From: a virus
Virus record (IMG/VR): IMGVR_UViG_3300045941_000429
Location: 1 to 22,648 of that record
Direction: 5' to 3' (one strand)
DNA: 22,648 nucleotides
A program made the translations under genes and the position numbers. Below the pieces are notes generated by a model. That model did no database searches, was not told the origin of the DNA, and was given only the letters and a program-made list of their open reading frames with translations. Below, piece by piece: positions 19,828 through 22,648 of this stretch (positions are counted from its first letter, which is position 1; each line of letters opens with the position of its first letter).

Positions 19828-20448
19828 ATGCTACCCGGAGTGAAGGCAGTTCCCATAACGGCGACGGAGGGCAGACCGCTTTCCTCGCAGAAGGCGGTGA
19901 CATCGGTCACCTCGGTCGGCCGGCGCCATCACGAGATACTGACGTATGTCCTGGCCAATCCGCACAAGCCCATCACGGAGATAGCGCAAGCGCTCGGGTA
20001 CACCACGGTTTGGGTTCAGAGGGTGGTCAGGTCGGACATGTTTCAGCTGGAGCTCCGACAGCACCAAGAGGCCCACAGGGCCAGAGTCGTAGGGGCGATG
20101 GAAGAGAGGCTATACAGCGTTACCCATCGGATGCTGGAGGATATGGATAGGAGGTTCAAAGGCGGGCAGGCATCGGAGAAATTTGTACTGGGAGCAGCAC
20201 CCACGTTGCTCGGAGCAATCGGTTATGGCAGTCAGCATCGAGGAGAGGAGCCGCAACGGCATCTACATGTCCACGTCAACGGAGACCAGCTGGCCAGGGC
20301 AAGGGAACTCCAGCGAACCAGCTACGAGGCCAGTGACGTCCCATCAAAGCCTGCTGCTGACGAAGCTCAAACGGGTCCAGTTCCAGCGCTCGAAGCACCG
20401 GCCGCAGATGCCAACTGCGCCGAAGAGAATTCGTGGGAGGTTGTATGA
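19828..20448 (+). CDS. putative terminase small subunit
   Basis: This 206-residue protein has GGAGG six bases before the ATG. Residues about 33-75 (HHEILTYVLANPHKPITEIAQALGYTTVWVQRVV) form a helix-turn-helix as in DNA-recognising small terminases. A helical oligomerisation-like segment follows (EERLYSVTHRMLEDMDRRFK), then a flexible Pro/Ala-rich tail. Its place two genes before the large terminase supports the role: recognising packaging DNA and loading the motor. A transcriptional regulator cannot be excluded from the sequence alone. Confidence 0.75.
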   Translation: MLPGVKAVPITATEGRPLSSQKAVTSVTSVGRRHHEILTYVLANPHKPITEIAQALGYTTVWVQRVVRSDMFQLELRQHQEAHRARVVGAMEERLYSVTHRMLEDMDRRFKGGQASEKFVLGAAPTLLGAIGYGSQHRGEEPQRHLHVHVNGDQLARARELQRTSYEASDVPSKPAADEAQTGPVPALEAPAADANCAEENSWEVV

Positions 20449-20863
20449 AGAGCAGATTCTAGGGTGGCTCAAGCGAGGTCTCGGGGAAAGGGTGATAGAT
20501 GATGCAAGACTCAGATACGAAATGGCTGACGGAGAATCAGGTGCTCTGCATCCTGATGCAATCATCCTCTGTCAGCATTCACTTATCCTGGTTGAGATCA
20601 AACTCAATGTCAGTCTCAGGTCGTGGTGGCAGCTGCGGCATGTATACGGACCTCTGCTTCGCAAGGCAATGCCAGCTGCGCGAGTTCGAGACCTCATCAT
20701 TTCTGCCTACTACCCAGCAGCAGAGCTGCTCGATCAGCTACCGGAAGACCCCATCGCTGTGCGGAACCCGCTAGATGCAGGATTCACCGGGCTCAGCCTC
20801 ATCGTACTGGCAGAGGACAAACCCAGGACTGGCGGTCCTACAGGCCCTCTCGGCAGCACCTAA
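20408..20863 (+). CDS. PD-(D/E)XK nuclease-like protein
   Basis: This 151-residue protein runs from MPTAPKRIRGRLYEEQIL. Motifs read in order are an early Glu (YEEQ), HPDAIIL with the Asp, and LVEIKL as the ExK, followed by a WWQLRHVYG helix. This is the core of restriction-like nucleases such as VRR-Nuc or phage resolvases. The gene overlaps the small-terminase gene by 41 bases and lies before the large terminase, so it may trim or resolve DNA during packaging. The ribosome site is weak and the start uncertain; the frame remains open further upstream but there shadows the previous gene. Confidence 0.65.
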   Translation: MPTAPKRIRGRLYEEQILGWLKRGLGERVIDDARLRYEMADGESGALHPDAIILCQHSLILVEIKLNVSLRSWWQLRHVYGPLLRKAMPAARVRDLIISAYYPAAELLDQLPEDPIAVRNPLDAGFTGLSLIVLAEDKPRTGGPTGPLGST

Positions 20864-22403
20864 GCCAAGCGCCGAGGGCGCTCGGTTGAGCACAGGTCCT
20901 GACGCTCGGGAGGCTCGGACGAACCAGGTTGATGTTGAGGAGCTGGTCGAGCTGTGTGCCCTGAATCCGCAGCTATTCTGCACCACCTTCTTCCCCAAAA
21001 CCTTCAGACAGGACTTTCCGGTCTTCGACCAGGATGTTTGGAGGCTCCTCGAGTCGCACAAGTACCAATTCGTCGCCCTCAAAATGTTCAGAGGGTCAGC
21101 GAAGACAACCCGCTTACGCACCTTCACCCTCAAGAGGGCCGTGTACGGGATCTCGAGAACTTGTATTTTTGTCTCGGTTTCGCAGCGGCATAGTATTCAG
21201 TCGGTGAGGTGGATTAAGAAGCAGGTGGAGGAGAATGAACTGCTGCGCTCGGTCTATGGGGTAGAACCGGGGAGCAAGTGGACAGATGAGTGGATTGAGA
21301 TATACTCGAGGGCACTTCAGCAGTCTTGTGCTATAGTTGCCCTGGGAATTACTGGACAAACTCGAGGGTTGAATATAGATGATTACCGGCCTGACCTGAT
21401 TGTAGTAGATGATCCGTGCGATGAGGAGAACACTGCATCAGATGAGCAGAGAGAGAGGACGGAGGAAAGATTTTTCTCTGCGCTGGCCCAGAGCCTTGCG
21501 CCCAGGACAGAATGTCCCGAGGCTATGATGGTGCTGTCGCAAACGCCGTTCATTGATGGGGACCTCGTATCGCAGTGCGAGAAGGATCCGACCTGGGCAA
21601 ATAGGTCCTACGGTTGCTTTCTCCCCAACGGGGAAAGTAGCTGGCCCTCGAGGTTCCCCACAGAGACACTCCTGGCAGAGAAGCAAGCCCACGTTGCCAG
21701 AGGCCAGGTGATGCTCTGGATGCGGGAGAAAGAAGTTACCATCATTGCAGACGAGCTAATGGATTTCAAACCTTCGTGGGCGAGGTTTTGGGATAACCTA
21801 GATCCACAGGCTCAGCTCGTAACCTTCATCGGGATTGATCCGGTTCCGCCTCCATCGGGTAGGCAGATCGCCGAGATGTTCTCCAAGAAGGACTTCGAGG
21901 TACTGGCCGTGGTGGGCCTCTACCGCGGGATGTTCTTCGTGCTCGAGATCCAGAGGAACCGCGGGCACCAACCAGATTGGACGGAGAACACCTTCATTAA
22001 CCTGGTACAGAAGTGGAAGCCCACCTCCTGTAGAGTTGAGGCGAACAACTATCAGAGGACCCTACAGTATTTGCTCGAGCGGAAGATGCGGGAGACTAGG
22101 GTCTTCGTGCCGATTAACCCTGTAACGGAGATGAGGAAGAAGCGACACAGGATCGTGCAGACATTAGCGCAGGTAGCATCACAAGGCGCCTTCTACATGC
22201 ATGCGACGCAGGTGGAGCTGATTTCGCAATTCTCCCGATATCCTCTGGTCGATCATGATGATGATCTGGACGCGGTGGCGATGGCCGTGGAGGAAGGGCT
22301 GGAGTACTACAGGAAAGGGGTCGAGTGGGACGAGGATGGGAAGCTGCAGCTTTACCAACACGATCAGATGGACTGGTCCAGTGGCATTCAGACTGCACCG
22401 TAA
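20775..22403 (+). CDS. terL: terminase large subunit
   Basis: This 542-residue packaging motor has an ATPase domain with Walker A-like MFRGSAKT (104-111), Walker B LIVVDD (208-213) and a coupling motif LSQTP near 254-258. The nuclease domain has D355 (FIGIDP), E422 (VEANN) and DDDLDA (495-500). It drives DNA into the prohead and cuts the concatemer. The ATG at 20775 gives an 89-base overlap with the previous gene and a poorly conserved-looking first 50 residues. These are encoded through hairpin element F, so the ancestral start may lie further in, but no better ribosome-site/start pair is present. Confidence 0.92.
   Translation: MQDSPGSASSYWQRTNPGLAVLQALSAAPKPSAEGARLSTGPDAREARTNQVDVEELVELCALNPQLFCTTFFPKTFRQDFPVFDQDVWRLLESHKYQFVALKMFRGSAKTTRLRTFTLKRAVYGISRTCIFVSVSQRHSIQSVRWIKKQVEENELLRSVYGVEPGSKWTDEWIEIYSRALQQSCAIVALGITGQTRGLNIDDYRPDLIVVDDPCDEENTASDEQRERTEERFFSALAQSLAPRTECPEAMMVLSQTPFIDGDLVSQCEKDPTWANRSYGCFLPNGESSWPSRFPTETLLAEKQAHVARGQVMLWMREKEVTIIADELMDFKPSWARFWDNLDPQAQLVTFIGIDPVPPPSGRQIAEMFSKKDFEVLAVVGLYRGMFFVLEIQRNRGHQPDWTENTFINLVQKWKPTSCRVEANNYQRTLQYLLERKMRETRVFVPINPVTEMRKKRHRIVQTLAQVASQGAFYMHATQVELISQFSRYPLVDHDDDLDAVAMAVEEGLEYYRKGVEWDEDGKLQLYQHDQMDWSSGIQTAP
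20861..20895 (+). repeat. gene-end hairpin element, copy F
   Basis: The sequence is TAAGCCAAGCGCC, three loop bases, then GGCGCTCGGTTGAGC. AGCGCC pairs with GGCGCT, and the outer CTAAGCC pairs with GGTTGAG with one mismatch. It begins at the stop TAA of the nuclease gene and is also read within the large-terminase frame. Confidence 0.62.
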
Positions 22404-22450
22404 GCTGAGCGCCGCAGGCGCTAGGTTGAGTTGCGGCGCTCGGTTGAGCG
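22401..22450 (+). repeat. gene-end hairpin element, copies G and H (double)
   Basis: It starts at the terminase stop TAA. TAAGCTGAGCGCC-GCA-GGCGCTAGGTTGAG is followed at once by a second half copy GCGGCGCTCGGTTGAGC. The orientation again follows transcription. Confidence 0.62.
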
Positions 22451-22503
22451 GTGCTCGGTGGAACCCTGTGACTCCTGGAGGCGAGTCGTTCAGTTTGGTG
22501 AGT

Positions 22504-22572
22504 ATGATAATCCTTGGTAGTATCTTTGCTTGTTTGACGCTCGGCGTTGCTCTCCATCTCGTGCTGGGATAA
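22504..22572 (+). CDS. possible 22-residue membrane peptide
   Basis: MIILGSIFACLTLGVALHLV is almost purely hydrophobic. A GTG two codons upstream is an alternative start. No good ribosome site is present (GGAGG is over 20 bases away). It may be chance, but it sits in the gap between the terminase and the next gene. Confidence 0.28.
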   Translation: MIILGSIFACLTLGVALHLVLG

Positions 22573-22577
22573 TAGAG

Positions 22578-22648
22578 ATGTTCTCCCTCAAGATCCCCTT
22601 TGGAGGAGAGAAACATCAGAAGGTGGTGGAGGCGCTCGCCTCGAGAAG
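22578..22648 (+). CDS. start of the next structural gene, possibly portal (cut by window)
   Basis: The frame MFSLKIPFGGEKHQKVVEAL runs to the right edge. The spacing is weak (GGGA eight bases upstream). The position directly after the large terminase is where portal genes usually lie, and the short basic start would fit, but 23 residues cannot prove it. Confidence 0.42.
   Translation, partial: MFSLKIPFGGEKHQKVVEALASR

Noticed and set aside
22255-22503. A 105-codon frame over the terminase end and following gap
   Set aside because: Its first part lies within the terminase in another frame. Only the final hydrophobic 22 codons are kept, as a low-confidence peptide.
1-22648. tRNA genes, integrase, attachment sites, insertion sequences
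   Set aside because: None was recognised by eye. Short tRNA genes could be missed without a folding search.

Overview
The window looks like part of a tailed double-stranded DNA phage genome (Caudoviricetes) or an uncultured relative that infects a Gram-negative, probably proteobacterial, host. The evidence is a recognisable large terminase and small-terminase candidate, a uracil-DNA-glycosylase/family A DNA polymerase fusion, a recombination module, dense start/stop overlaps with strong AGGAGG-type ribosome sites, sigma70-like promoters, and one protein with a twin-arginine signal. No integrase, tRNA, rRNA, transposase or CRISPR array was recognised.

Layout. (1) Positions 1-835, + strand: the C-terminus of a very large virion-type polyvalent protein, cut by the window edge. 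(2) Positions 836-17772, - strand: one long, tightly packed leftward arm. Read in transcription order (right to left) it starts with small phage proteins of unknown function (17.7-13.2 kb). Next come a self-promoted Tat-signal protein (13.1-11.6 kb), a cluster of micro- and envelope proteins (11.5-10.2 kb) and a ribbon-helix-helix protein. A recombination set follows (RecB/Cas4-like nuclease, DUF7768-like protein, zinc ribbon, Sak4-like ATPase, SSB-like protein). The arm ends with a ParB-methyltransferase fusion, the UDG-polymerase fusion, a DUF3987-type helicase and a small helix-turn-helix protein. (3) Positions 17773-18578: a gene-poor divergence region with unusual cis structure. Helically phased CCCTA and TAGGG arrays face each other around an inverted repeat, a T10 tract and long G runs. 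I infer a replication origin or other nucleoprotein locus. (4) Positions 18579-22648, + strand: the start of the packaging/structural arm, with a conserved phage protein, a membrane/coiled-coil protein, a small-terminase candidate, a PD-(D/E)XK nuclease, the large terminase, and the first codons of a possible portal gene.

The genes fit together as a phage that supplies its own replication (polymerase, helicase), uracil surveillance, DNA methylation and annealing-type recombination, transcribed away from a central control region, with packaging transcribed the other way. Four cross-cutting signals deserve attention. Three unrelated proteins share the C-terminal tail DL(A/G)xLIPE. A family of oriented hairpins ending CTCGGTTGAG sits at gene ends between 15.2 and 22.4 kb. 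A palindrome TGCGACA-N3-TGTCGCA occurs twice. A motif AATRCGTGGTTCGAC occurs three times between genes. All functional calls come from reading motifs by eye; no database search was possible.
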